Source: DASQYE01 sp035940775 | GTDB lineage: Bacteria > Acidobacteriota > Blastocatellia > Pyrinomonadales > Pyrinomonadaceae | Direction of reading: 5' to 3' | DNA length: 64,000 nucleotides | NCBI GenBank assembly: GCA_035940775.1 | Contig: DASZEN010000016.1 | Span: forward strand, 118,841 to 182,840 | Part shown: positions 52,430 through 61,044 of the stretch, piece after piece | Layout: each line of letters begins with the position of its first letter | How positions within the stretch are numbered: position 1 is the stretch's first letter | Position numbers and translations under genes: made by a program | Notes under the pieces: model-generated | The model's database searches: none | Told to the model about the DNA's origin: nothing | What the model saw: only the letters and a program-made list of their open reading frames with translations

Positions 52430-53563
52430 ATGCGTTATAGATTCACACTCGAAAAGTACAATGGGAGGCGCACGCGCCATACTTGTCCAAACTGCGGCAA
52501 ACCGGGAGAGTTTACCCGTTATATTGATACCCAAACGGGCAATTATCTGGCAGATTATGTTGGCCGGTGTAACCGCGAGGTGAATTGCGGCTATCAGTAC
52601 ACGCCCAAGAAGTATTTTTCAGACCATCGAATAGCTTACAAAGGAAACGATCCCCAGCATCAACGGGTAGTAAAGCCGCCGGAGCGATCACAGAAACCAA
52701 TAAACACAATTCCCTTTGAACCTTTCCGCGAGAGCCTGACGAACTACACGGAGAATAATTTCATCTGCTACTTAAAAAGGTTATTTGGTGCAGACATCAC
52801 CTGCGAACTGATTAAGCGGTTTTATATTGGCTCTTCTAATTATTGGAGTGGCTCGACAGTCTTCTGGCAGATTGACGGTAAAAGACGTATCCGAAGCGGC
52901 AAGATCATGCTCTATGACTCCGAGACAGGCAGGCGGGTTAAAGAAGTGAGGCCGGACGGGAGCAAACAAAGCAAGATAACCTGGGCGCATAGCATTTTGC
53001 AGAAGCAAGGGGCGATTCAAGGCTTTAACTTGCGGCAATGTTTATTCGGTGAACATCAACTTGCAGCCCAGCCGAAAAACAAGCCTGTCGCCGTTGTCGA
53101 GGCTGAAAAGACGGCAATCATCGCAACACCCTATCTGCCTGATTTCGTCTGGCTCGCCTGCGGTAGTTTAACCAACCTGACAGCCGATAAATGCAGGGTT
53201 CTTACAGGGAGAAAAGTTGTCCTGTTTCCTGACCTGAACTGCTTTAAGAAATGGAGTGACAGAGCCAAACATTTACAAGCCCTGCTAGATTGCAGCATCG
53301 CCGTCTCCGATTTGCTCGAAAGGAAAACGAGGGAAGAGGATAAGTTACAAGGATTTGATCTTGCCGATTACCTTGTTAAATACCAGCTTCGTGATAACAA
53401 ACCGCCAGATGAAATCTACATACCGGCAAGTGTACCTAATACAATCGAAGCAATTATGCATTGTATAGAGATGCAGGCGAAAAGGGGTTCAGATGGGCCT
53501 CGGAGAGAAGCGCCCTCTTTTGTACCAAATTCTACAGAGGGCATGATTGACAGAATTACTTAG
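52430..53563 (+). CDS. DUF6371/CHC2-like primase-type protein
   Basis: This 377-residue protein starts with a zinc finger (TCPNCGKPGEFTRYID, then RCNREVNCGY), a pattern of CHC2-type and DUF6371 proteins. A TOPRIM-like part follows, with VAVVEAEKTAI (acidic residue as in the first TOPRIM motif) and VVLFPDLN. It should act as primase or primase partner of the helicase just upstream. The open frame reaches 52319, but the added codons only translate the iteron cluster (VRNVRNV and LFLTFLTF), so the ATG at 52430 is more likely. Confidence 0.75.
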   Translation: MRYRFTLEKYNGRRTRHTCPNCGKPGEFTRYIDTQTGNYLADYVGRCNREVNCGYQYTPKKYFSDHRIAYKGNDPQHQRVVKPPERSQKPINTIPFEPFRESLTNYTENNFICYLKRLFGADITCELIKRFYIGSSNYWSGSTVFWQIDGKRRIRSGKIMLYDSETGRRVKEVRPDGSKQSKITWAHSILQKQGAIQGFNLRQCLFGEHQLAAQPKNKPVAVVEAEKTAIIATPYLPDFVWLACGSLTNLTADKCRVLTGRKVVLFPDLNCFKKWSDRAKHLQALLDCSIAVSDLLERKTREEDKLQGFDLADYLVKYQLRDNKPPDEIYIPASVPNTIEAIMHCIEMQAKRGSDGPRREAPSFVPNSTEGMIDRIT

Positions 53564-53684
53564 GGAATTCACAAATGATGCCTGTAAAAGCGCGCACAGA
53601 TACATTCAGACCTGAGCAAAATCGAACGTGAAGGTAGCTTTATCGCCTTTTTCTACTCCTGAATTGGGCTGGAAAGTTTCAAAA

Positions 53685-54113
53685 ATGAGCAAGCGAACGG
53701 CAAAAAAGAAAGAGACTGCGATTGTTCCTGAAGTTGTCGAGCCGATTCTGTCACGTCGGCATGAGAGCGTGATTGTAGCTCTCTTGGCTAACCCAAAGAT
53801 CACAGATGCGGCGAAAGCTGCCAACGTCTCTGAGTCGACCATCTGGCGACTGATGCAGCGCGAAGACTTCCGGGAGCGTTACAAGGAGGCGCAGGAGTTG
53901 GCCTTAAACGGTGCTCTGGGCACGCTCCAGGGGGCCGCTACCGAGGCCATTGCCACCCTACAGAAAAACCTCTCCTGCAAGATTCCTGCGGCTGAGAATC
54001 AGGCCGCAAAGACCATTCTTGATTTCACACTCAAGGCCCGCGAACAACTCGACATGCTAGAGCGGATTAAGGTACTCGAAGCGCGCCTCAAGGATCGGGG
54101 GGATGGTGCGTGA
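53685..54113 (+). CDS. Terminase-small-subunit-like HTH protein
   Basis: This 142-residue protein has a helix-turn-helix near its N-terminus (ITDAAKAANVSESTIWRLMQREDFRERYKEA, given as a landmark at about 40-70) followed by two long helices, a layout shared by phage terminase small subunits and phBC6A51-like HTH proteins. The ATG at 53685 is preferred to a start at 53628. It overlaps the next gene by 4 bases. In a phage satellite such a protein could redirect packaging; this is inference. Confidence 0.65.
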   Translation: MSKRTAKKKETAIVPEVVEPILSRRHESVIVALLANPKITDAAKAANVSESTIWRLMQREDFRERYKEAQELALNGALGTLQGAATEAIATLQKNLSCKIPAAENQAAKTILDFTLKAREQLDMLERIKVLEARLKDRGDGA

Positions 54114-55093
54114 GTATTTCCTCTCGGCTTAAAAGGGTAGAGAAAGAGGCGGGGGTCGGTCAACGCTGCCTGTCATGCCGCGTCCATTACATTCGCTATA
54201 GTGATGAGATAAAACGCACTACCAGCGCCGATCTATATGTGACTACCTGCCACGCCTGCGGGCAAACTCTCAAGCTTATCCATTCAGGCTACACGGAGCG
54301 GGAGCGTTCCGTACTAATATCAGTCTCCTCACGCCACTTCGATATTAAGTGGCTGGCAAGCTATGCCTGGATGCAACACCTCCCTCGTTTTTTGGAGATA
54401 AAAGAGATTGGCAAGGCCGAGGAGAGGCGTCTGCGTGGTTTGATTCGCTCGGATAATACAACCCTCAGAGAGTCGGCGCGCAAGCAGGTCAAGGTTTTGG
54501 ATGAACTTGCTGCCCATAAGCAAATACGGGAGGCGAATCAACAGGGAAAAGAAGCAACTGAAGAGAGCCGGAAAGACAAGATTTTCGGCACTGTTTTCGC
54601 GGCGATGGATAAGGTGAGGGGGCGACGGCGGGAGATTAAGGACGATAATCTTTTCAGCTACTACGTGATGGCCGAGATGGAGGTTTTCATGTGGGGCGAG
54701 AAGTCTAAGGAGACTTTGCAGCTCATCGAAGACCGAGAGCGCCAGATTGTTGAAGCGGAAGAAGTCCGAAAACGTGAAGCCGAAGAGAGAGAACGCCAGC
54801 GTGAGGAAGAAAGGCGGCTGCGGGAAGAGGAAAGAAAGCGCCAGGATGAAGAATATCTTGCTCGCCAGCGGCAGCCGCAAGACCCGCTCCATCAGCCCAC
54901 CACCGCCGCTAATCATCCTTTCTGGTCACAGGGAGGAGACGAGACTGATTCTTTTCAGTTACCTACGGAAGAGAAGCCTGATCTACTAAAGTCTTTAATG
55001 CCGCCTGCCGCTTATGAGGCGTACCGGAATGCTCAAAAGATTAAAGAAAAGCCATCCTATCCGGTGGCACTTCCGCAAGGTACAGAGAGGTAG
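54110..55093 (+). CDS. Zinc-ribbon, coiled-coil protein of unknown function
   Basis: This 327-residue protein has two CxxC pairs (CLSC at about 20 and CHAC at about 49) that form a zinc ribbon, a middle helical part, and a long charged coiled coil (about 215-260, Glu/Arg-rich). It starts at a GTG overlapping the previous stop (GTGA), so it is translationally coupled to the HTH protein. I recognise no family. The pairing suggests a joint DNA-binding role. Confidence 0.6.
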   Translation: MSISSRLKRVEKEAGVGQRCLSCRVHYIRYSDEIKRTTSADLYVTTCHACGQTLKLIHSGYTERERSVLISVSSRHFDIKWLASYAWMQHLPRFLEIKEIGKAEERRLRGLIRSDNTTLRESARKQVKVLDELAAHKQIREANQQGKEATEESRKDKIFGTVFAAMDKVRGRRREIKDDNLFSYYVMAEMEVFMWGEKSKETLQLIEDRERQIVEAEEVRKREAEERERQREEERRLREEERKRQDEEYLARQRQPQDPLHQPTTAANHPFWSQGGDETDSFQLPTEEKPDLLKSLMPPAAYEAYRNAQKIKEKPSYPVALPQGTER

Positions 55094-55167
55094 ACTGCAA
55101 GGTTTTGAAATGTTTTGAAAGATTCTTGGGTAGTACCGGATAAAGCCAATCTTCTTCTAGTACTCTC

Positions 55168-55215
55168 GTATGAGAGGCTTACTATCGAGCGGTCGTGTTG
55201 AATGAGTTGTTAGAT
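55168..55215 (-). repeat. Second truncated attC
   Basis: The stretch from TATGAGAGGCTTACTATCGAG to GTTAGAT matches the R''-side half of the array sites (TTGAATGAGTTGTTAGAT). The opposite half with TAACG and CGAATTAACC is missing. It lies just downstream (on the minus strand) of the HEPN gene, so that gene was once a cassette. Confidence 0.75.
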
Positions 55216-55335
55216 AGCATGTCCCATAAAACATTTCCAATCTGCGGTGTATGTCAATAGACTGCTAAAGACTTGCAGAAATGTTGCCAAGTCGGTCTAT
55301 ATAATACTGAGTGAAAAGACTCGAAGTTACATCGA

Positions 55336-56736
55336 CTAATCTACTGTATCAAGGAGCAAGTTATTTAGATATTGGGGTTCTTTATGTAATGGATTAGCGA
55401 GCATCTTCAAGAGTGCTCGACGAACTAGGTTTTCTGTGTCCTTCACAACATCATCGAGAGATTTCTTAAGCCTTTTCGTCGCGATTCTTTCCACGCCTTC
55501 AGAATCGCCATGTACAATGCTGCTTCGCAGTTCATAGAGAATAGAAATGAATCGAACCAAATCTTTTCGTTGAGGAGCATCTTCTCCAAGATACTTCGCG
55601 GCACGCATCCGTAGCCTGTATCCGACTTCTGTGGTCTGCCCGACCGTTTCCTCTCCAAATAAGTTTTCCAATGCAATTACGAGGTCAATAATACGCTCAC
55701 GGGCGTCAGGTCGGCGGTAAGAATCATTGAATCGCGTAATGGCTATATTTAACTTGGTGTGTTCGCCCGGATGCCTTAATCGCTGATATATTTTTACGAC
55801 TTCTTCAACTTCAAACACTTGCAACTGATATTTAGGAATGACGGGCACCCTGCCGACGATAATTGCAGCGGTGAGGTGGTCTAGTAGAAGCACTCCCTCA
55901 CCGTGCCCTGTAATTAGACCTGATTCCCAAGTGAGAACCTGTCCTCGCCCGATGTATGCAGATTGGTAGAGCCTCAGTGCTGTTATTGCGTCGTTGATAC
56001 GCTCCTCATCCATATACATAACAGAATCGAGCACATTCCAGATCGGAATATCGGGAATGTGGCGATGGATTAGCATATAGGGTGATATGTAATTCCCCTT
56101 CATGCTGCTGGAAGATAATTGTCTCTTCAGATCATCTCGTGTGCTGAGGCGTATCTCCAAGTTGTCATCGAAGCGGACTGGCGCTGCGTCTGGGGGGGCG
56201 AGTTCAAAATTGTAAAGATAGCAACCGCTGAAATGACTAGCGCGCTCTGGATTTATCCGAGCGTCGAGTTGATTGATGGCAAGGGCAAAAGCGTGCTCGC
56301 GACTGAAGGGCACACGGCGGAACAGCATCGCATGATATTCGCGGAGAGTCTGGTAGATGTAACGGCCTAAACTTTCATTCACACTCTCTGCAAGATAAGG
56401 CTCACACTCAGCAGTACTAGAATAGTAATTGTTGATAAGGGCAGCTAACTCATCACTGAGTCGCTGCTTCAAGGGGTGTTCATCAAATTGCGTATACCAC
56501 CCAAGATGGGGAACATAGCCCGCTCTGAGCGCAGGGCGTAGGTATTCTACCCCATTGGTTTGCATCAAGGAGAGAAGTGGCTCGTCTGGTCTATCTGCAA
56601 TATAAGTAGGTTCTAATGTCAGAAATATATCGGGTGGATTGTTTAAGAGCATGGCCTCCCGATACGTTACTACTTCTAGTTCAATGACAGATGCGAATTC
56701 TTGTAGGAGGCGTACAATATCCGGTGGTAGCGCCAT
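55336..56736 (-). CDS. Apea-like HEPN-domain protein (former cassette)
   Basis: This 466-residue protein has a C-terminal HEPN domain of Apea type (about 330-440). ERIIDLVIALENLFG, then RLRMRAAKYLG and the RNase-type motif LRSSIVHGD (Arg-x4-His). The N-terminal 300 residues are of mixed pattern without a known fold. HEPN proteins with this motif cut RNA in toxin-antitoxin and abortive-infection systems, so a defence role is plausible. The truncated attC at 55168-55215 just downstream links it to the integron array 16 kb away. Confidence 0.75.
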   Translation of the reverse strand: MALPPDIVRLLQEFASVIELEVVTYREAMLLNNPPDIFLTLEPTYIADRPDEPLLSLMQTNGVEYLRPALRAGYVPHLGWYTQFDEHPLKQRLSDELAALINNYYSSTAECEPYLAESVNESLGRYIYQTLREYHAMLFRRVPFSREHAFALAINQLDARINPERASHFSGCYLYNFELAPPDAAPVRFDDNLEIRLSTRDDLKRQLSSSSMKGNYISPYMLIHRHIPDIPIWNVLDSVMYMDEERINDAITALRLYQSAYIGRGQVLTWESGLITGHGEGVLLLDHLTAAIIVGRVPVIPKYQLQVFEVEEVVKIYQRLRHPGEHTKLNIAITRFNDSYRRPDARERIIDLVIALENLFGEETVGQTTEVGYRLRMRAAKYLGEDAPQRKDLVRFISILYELRSSIVHGDSEGVERIATKRLKKSLDDVVKDTENLVRRALLKMLANPLHKEPQYLNNLLLDTVD

Positions 56737-57185
56737 AATTTGTCCTCTAGTCTACTTGTTTTTAGTAGGGCAAATCATAGCACCAATACACGCATGATAA
56801 ATACTGTGTCGACAATCTCTGTTTGCTTCACTTCTTACCGAATCATAGTTGGAATGTTAGAACTAGGCTAAAGGTGGCTTTGCCGTTAAATTGACCTTGT
56901 GGTCAGATTTGATGGTCAAAAAGGACTTTAGGGACAAAGCTGCATGGGAATGCGTGGATGAATTGGGCTAGAAGAGAAGAGCCTTTCTGGTAAGATCACA
57001 TTCTGTGTGGCGTGTACCGCGCTTTGATGAAAGCATGGCGATAGACTGGATGACCCTGCTTTCAGATGGCTATAACAGACAATTCCTGCGCTGCGCTAGT
57101 TATACGATCTACGCCGCTATTGTATGCCTGTCGCTATTAATAATGAATGCTCAACAAGTTAATGTACGAAAGGATAAAATAGCTG
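56737..57185. other. Gene-free region upstream of HEPN gene
   Basis: About 450 bases. It holds a short palindrome TTGACCTTGTGGTCA (56891-56905) and a second copy of GGTCAAA (about 56912). One open frame (57005-57205) overlaps the end of the restriction gene and lacks protein character. The promoter of the HEPN gene should lie here. Confidence 0.35.
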
Positions 57186-60100
57186 TTAATAGATATTTTC
57201 AATAAACTGAGCTTCATTGTTTGAGAGGCCATACAATTCATACACTAACTCATTGATCTGCTGCTTCTGCGCGTTAATTTTACTCTGAGTTATTGCTCTG
57301 TTTTTATCTGTTTTAGCATCCAACAATTGACCGTTAAGCGTAATTATAAGCTTGACAGCCTTTGCTATTTGATCGTGTAACGCCTTGCCAGTTGGTTTTG
57401 AAGGGTTAATATATTGTATAGGTAGCTTTTCTATATATTTCTTTGTGTACATATACGCAGTTTGGTAGGCACGCATTGTAATCTTGCGTAAATACCAATC
57501 TAACAGCTTGCTATTGAGTAACCCCAATACATAAAACATATTAAATTCTGTCTTTAGCACAATGCCATACCCCCCAGCACCGCCCCCACAAAAGAAGTAA
57601 GTGCCTTCTTCGTCTAAACAATAAGATGCATGTGCGTAATAATCAGGAGTTATGATTTTGGGTGAGGTCATTATGCTAAGGGCTTGGCTTCGCCCATAGG
57701 CATACCAGTGATTCCCTTTCATCTTTCCTTCTTCTCGATTCTCCAAATATTCTTTATGATGGGTGAGGTAAGCCCATGCTCTTGGAAAGTTATGTCTAAG
57801 TCGTTTTTCTGATAGTAACTCACCATTTTCATAAGGAAATAGTATTCGCTTTGAACTTTTGCCGATATGATAGGGCTGCATTTCTCCACCCTTGATTAAT
57901 GGCTTCATAATGTCAGCTTCGATTTCATACGTCTTATTATCTATTTTAAACTTCAGAGCAATTAAATTGCCTTTATCTCTGATAGTGTCCCCTATATAAA
58001 TCCCATCTGCGCTGGTTTTTAATCCCTGGAAGATATGAGTTGTAATATTACCTAAGCGTTGTTCAATCGAATCTAGTTTTTTCCATATGGACATATCTTC
58101 TTCCCAAAGGAATATCCATGGCTCCGATGATAACGTTGATATGGGTATTTGCCCATAACCTATTTTGTTATTAAATCTACTCGTCTCATTAATTCCTGAA
58201 AGTATTGAAGCTACCTCTCTAGGTGATTTGCTTGTAAATTTCATCTGCCCGAACCGAAAATACTCTGAGCCATTCTTGCTAAGAATCAAAATACAGGTAT
58301 TAATACTTGCCCTGTCGAATACCATGTATCCGTCAAAGTCAATGATCTGATTTAAGTTGCGATTTTTGACAATGAAATCTCGTAGTCCTTCGCCATAATC
58401 GGTTTTAAAAAACCTATGAGGAAGTATGTATCCAAGGAATCCGCCAGCCTTTAATAGATTTATCCCCTTTTCAACAAAAAGACAGTAAATATCGTAATTG
58501 CTAACCGCAGTGCTGTAATGGGAATTAAAATAGGACACTTCTTTACGCTTGGAAGTTTGAATACGTATGTAAGGCGGGTTACCGATCACTGCATCAAAAC
58601 CACCTTGCTTCATTATGTCAGGGAAAGCTTTTTTCCACTCAAAAACATTTACATGTTCGTGCTCCTCTTCGCTAAGATCACTTGCTTGATATTGCTGATA
58701 AAAATCGAAGCCAATAAGTGAATTGCCGCACTTAATATTATTATCTAAGTCAGGCAAAGCGCGCTCATGGAACATACGTAAGTTATCTGAAACACTTTGT
58801 GCGCTCTCCCCTTCAATTACTTTTAACATTAGTGATAGCTTTGTTACTTCAACAGCTTGCGCGTCTATATCAACCCCATAAATATTATTTAGTAAGATCC
58901 GCTTTTTCTCTGATGAAGTGAGATACCACAGGCCCTCTGAGCCTTGATATATCTTTTGGGCATGTTTCTTTACTTCGTTTTTCAAATACCATTGTAGATG
59001 CCAATTAAGTAAATATTGATATGCGCCAATCAGGAAAGAGCCAGAGCCACATGCTGGATCAAGGATTCGCAAGTTTTTGACTTGCTCCGGTTTTTTCCCT
59101 TCGCACAATTTACCTATAACTTGCTCCACAATGTAATCTACAATATAAGTTGGCGTGTAATAAACGCCCCCCGCTTTCTGTACTTCTGGCTTGTATTTTA
59201 CTTCTGCTTTACCCTTGGGATGTTGTTCTATAACTTTTCCTAAAAACTGCTCATATACCTGCCCAAGAATATCAACAGGGATTACGGAGAATTCATAAGG
59301 GCTATATGGATAATACAGGTTCTTAATAATTGTGCTGAGAACTTCATCGTCAATCCTAAGCTTTAACGTCCAATCATCAATAACAGATGGGCGACTTTTT
59401 TCTACTTCAAAATGGAACAAGCCAGAGTTGTAACGCTGATCGGCGTAATGAAATAAAATGCAAAGCTGTGCGTATATATTCGCGCCTTTGAGTAAATTCT
59501 GAAGACGCCCATACTCTTCTATTCCTCTATCCTCACATATTCTTAAGAAGATAATGCGATCTAGAGTGCGCTGCACCGCATCATTTAATTCGCCGTCAGT
59601 CAAATCATTCTGCAACGCTATATTTTGGGCTAGGGTTTCACGCCACGATTCGATCTGTTGAAGAAAAGTAGTATCAACTTTCTGTGAACCGCGAGGCGCT
59701 TTTAATGACCACGCGTAAGCATCATAGGTTCCATCAAATGCCGCTTCACGTGAGAAGATTCCTGCTATTTTGTCCCATTGCAATATATATTCGTTGTGTG
59801 TGCAGTAGAAGATTCGAGCAACAAAAGGCTCGTCGCTCTCCTTTGGTTCAACCCGTCCGTCATAAACAGCAAATTCTCTGAAGTTCGTTAAAATAGAAAG
59901 CGGCAGATTCGCTGACCATGCATAACGGCGTAACTGATATGAGCTTGAACGCAAAACTTGAAGATTAGTTGAAGGGGGTTTCGTCTCAACGAAAAACTTC
60001 CTTTCGTTACCCACACGAAAGCTATAATCAGGAGCTTTAGGTGACTTGCCGATCTTAAGTGAGTCTTCATAAACCACTTCCCTATATATCTCTCCTCTTC

Positions 60101-60254
60101 TTTTCTCATTACGCATATCCCAACCCAAAGCTTCAAAAAAAGGATCAATGAAATCAATTCGCAAGCGGGCTTCCTTATAGCTGCTGTTGTTGAACTCATC
60201 AGCTTTTGAATTAAAACTTTCGACCAAGTCGGAAATTACAGTAGGAACTGTCAT
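57186..60254 (-). CDS. Type IIG restriction-modification enzyme (single chain)
   Basis: This 1,022-residue enzyme combines nuclease, methylase and target recognition. The N-terminal PD-(D/E)XK site is Asp76 (APDYSFRVG) with Glu90-x-Lys92 (FFVETKPPS). The methyltransferase part has motif I LDPACGSGSFLIG (about 390) and motif IV GNPPYIRIQ (about 570), as in N6-adenine methylases of the Eco57I class. The C-terminal 350 residues carry the specificity region (YENGELLSEKRLRHNF, LLNSKLLDWYLRKI), like TaqI-type TRDs. Because methylation and cutting reside in one chain it does not need a separate methylase. All catalytic motifs are intact. Confidence 0.92.
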   Translation of the reverse strand: MTVPTVISDLVESFNSKADEFNNSSYKEARLRIDFIDPFFEALGWDMRNEKRRGEIYREVVYEDSLKIGKSPKAPDYSFRVGNERKFFVETKPPSTNLQVLRSSSYQLRRYAWSANLPLSILTNFREFAVYDGRVEPKESDEPFVARIFYCTHNEYILQWDKIAGIFSREAAFDGTYDAYAWSLKAPRGSQKVDTTFLQQIESWRETLAQNIALQNDLTDGELNDAVQRTLDRIIFLRICEDRGIEEYGRLQNLLKGANIYAQLCILFHYADQRYNSGLFHFEVEKSRPSVIDDWTLKLRIDDEVLSTIIKNLYYPYSPYEFSVIPVDILGQVYEQFLGKVIEQHPKGKAEVKYKPEVQKAGGVYYTPTYIVDYIVEQVIGKLCEGKKPEQVKNLRILDPACGSGSFLIGAYQYLLNWHLQWYLKNEVKKHAQKIYQGSEGLWYLTSSEKKRILLNNIYGVDIDAQAVEVTKLSLMLKVIEGESAQSVSDNLRMFHERALPDLDNNIKCGNSLIGFDFYQQYQASDLSEEEHEHVNVFEWKKAFPDIMKQGGFDAVIGNPPYIRIQTSKRKEVSYFNSHYSTAVSNYDIYCLFVEKGINLLKAGGFLGYILPHRFFKTDYGEGLRDFIVKNRNLNQIIDFDGYMVFDRASINTCILILSKNGSEYFRFGQMKFTSKSPREVASILSGINETSRFNNKIGYGQIPISTLSSEPWIFLWEEDMSIWKKLDSIEQRLGNITTHIFQGLKTSADGIYIGDTIRDKGNLIALKFKIDNKTYEIEADIMKPLIKGGEMQPYHIGKSSKRILFPYENGELLSEKRLRHNFPRAWAYLTHHKEYLENREEGKMKGNHWYAYGRSQALSIMTSPKIITPDYYAHASYCLDEEGTYFFCGGGAGGYGIVLKTEFNMFYVLGLLNSKLLDWYLRKITMRAYQTAYMYTKKYIEKLPIQYINPSKPTGKALHDQIAKAVKLIITLNGQLLDAKTDKNRAITQSKINAQKQQINELVYELYGLSNNEAQFIENIY

Positions 60255-60325
60255 TCTTTTGTATCCCTATTTATATCAAAGCCAATTTGTGATTATTCAC
60301 GATATAAAGGCTCCAAATAGAAAAC

Positions 60326-60511
60326 TTAACCTTTTCCTTTGCGAGGGCGACCTGGTTTACGAATCATAACCTTTGTTATATCTGCTTCCTTTATCATGTG
60401 TGCGCGCCCAAATTTTTGTGAGGGTAACCGCCCAGAATTGATTAAATCGTTGACACGTCGCACGGTGACGTTCAATTGCTTAGCAACTTCTGCTGTGGTT
60501 AGCATCTTCAT
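60326..60511 (-). CDS. Small excisionase/MerR-type HTH protein
   Basis: This 61-residue protein has the HTH pattern LTTAEVAKQLNVTVRRVNDLINSGRLPSQKFGRAHMI and a basic tail (RKPGRPRKGKG). The start at 60511 is where the HTH domain begins; an upstream frame extends it without any added motif. Such proteins control restriction-modification or excision. It lies between the type IIG gene and a divergent SWIM gene, and the TTGACA promoter beside it is a likely target. Confidence 0.7.
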   Translation of the reverse strand: MKMLTTAEVAKQLNVTVRRVNDLINSGRLPSQKFGRAHMIKEADITKVMIRKPGRPRKGKG

Positions 60512-60561
60512 TCTATGATTTATAGCATGGAAAATAATATTCCACAATAAGAATATTTTTG

Positions 60562-60591
60562 TTGACAAAACTATTCTAAGTATGGCATAGT
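60562..60591 (+). promoter_or_regulatory. Promoter of the SWIM-protein gene
   Basis: A perfect TTGACA at 60562-60567 and CATAGT at 60586-60591, 18 bases apart. Directly upstream the two near-identical units GAATATT (60550-60556) and GGAATATT (on the other strand, near 60536) could be an operator for the divergent HTH gene. Confidence 0.6.
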
Positions 60592-60629
60592 TTCGATGTT
60601 AGTTAATACTACTCTTGAAGGAAACGGAG

Positions 60630-60914
60630 ATGATGAACATAGATCAAAACAAATTGCAGCAAGTGATGCAAGAAGCTTTTGATAGAGTGTCAGGCAATCG
60701 CAGATGGGAAATGGCGATAGCGAAGGCCAAAGCGCAATTAGAATCAAATCCCTACATACACTTTGACGGTCAATCGCTTTTGATTCTTTCCCCTTCGGGT
60801 GAAATCTACAACGCGAACGGTATATGCCAGTGCAAGGCATATCGAAGCGGACATCCTTGCTGGCATCGTGCGGCGGCAAGACTCGTCAAGCGTTACAACG
60901 AGACTTCGCACTAA
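60630..60914 (+). CDS. SWIM-type zinc-finger protein
   Basis: This 94-residue protein has a SWIM-like zinc site near its C-terminus: CQCKAYRSGHPCWHRAAAR, that is CxC ... CxH. SWIM domains bind DNA or proteins. The N-terminal half is helical (LQQVMQEAFDRV). The ATG at 60630 follows AAGGA; a TTG at 60615 is less likely. It has its own sigma-70 promoter. Its function is unknown; position next to the recombinase suggests a role in island biology. Confidence 0.7.
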   Translation: MMNIDQNKLQQVMQEAFDRVSGNRRWEMAIAKAKAQLESNPYIHFDGQSLLILSPSGEIYNANGICQCKAYRSGHPCWHRAAARLVKRYNETSH

Positions 60915-61044
60915 AAGCGAAACGGGATATGTGAGCGGGTCAACCTTCTCTATCCCTTCACTCTATTAAAGAAAGATCAGAGCGATGAAAAGAATAGCAG
61001 GGAATGCTTAAAGCGAGGCTCAGGAAGATAGGAGGTTGGATTAT

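Noticed and set aside
57005..57205. A 66-codon plus-strand frame with one hydrophobic segment
   Set aside because: No ribosome binding site, GTG start, overlaps the 3' end of the type IIG gene, and no recognisable pattern.
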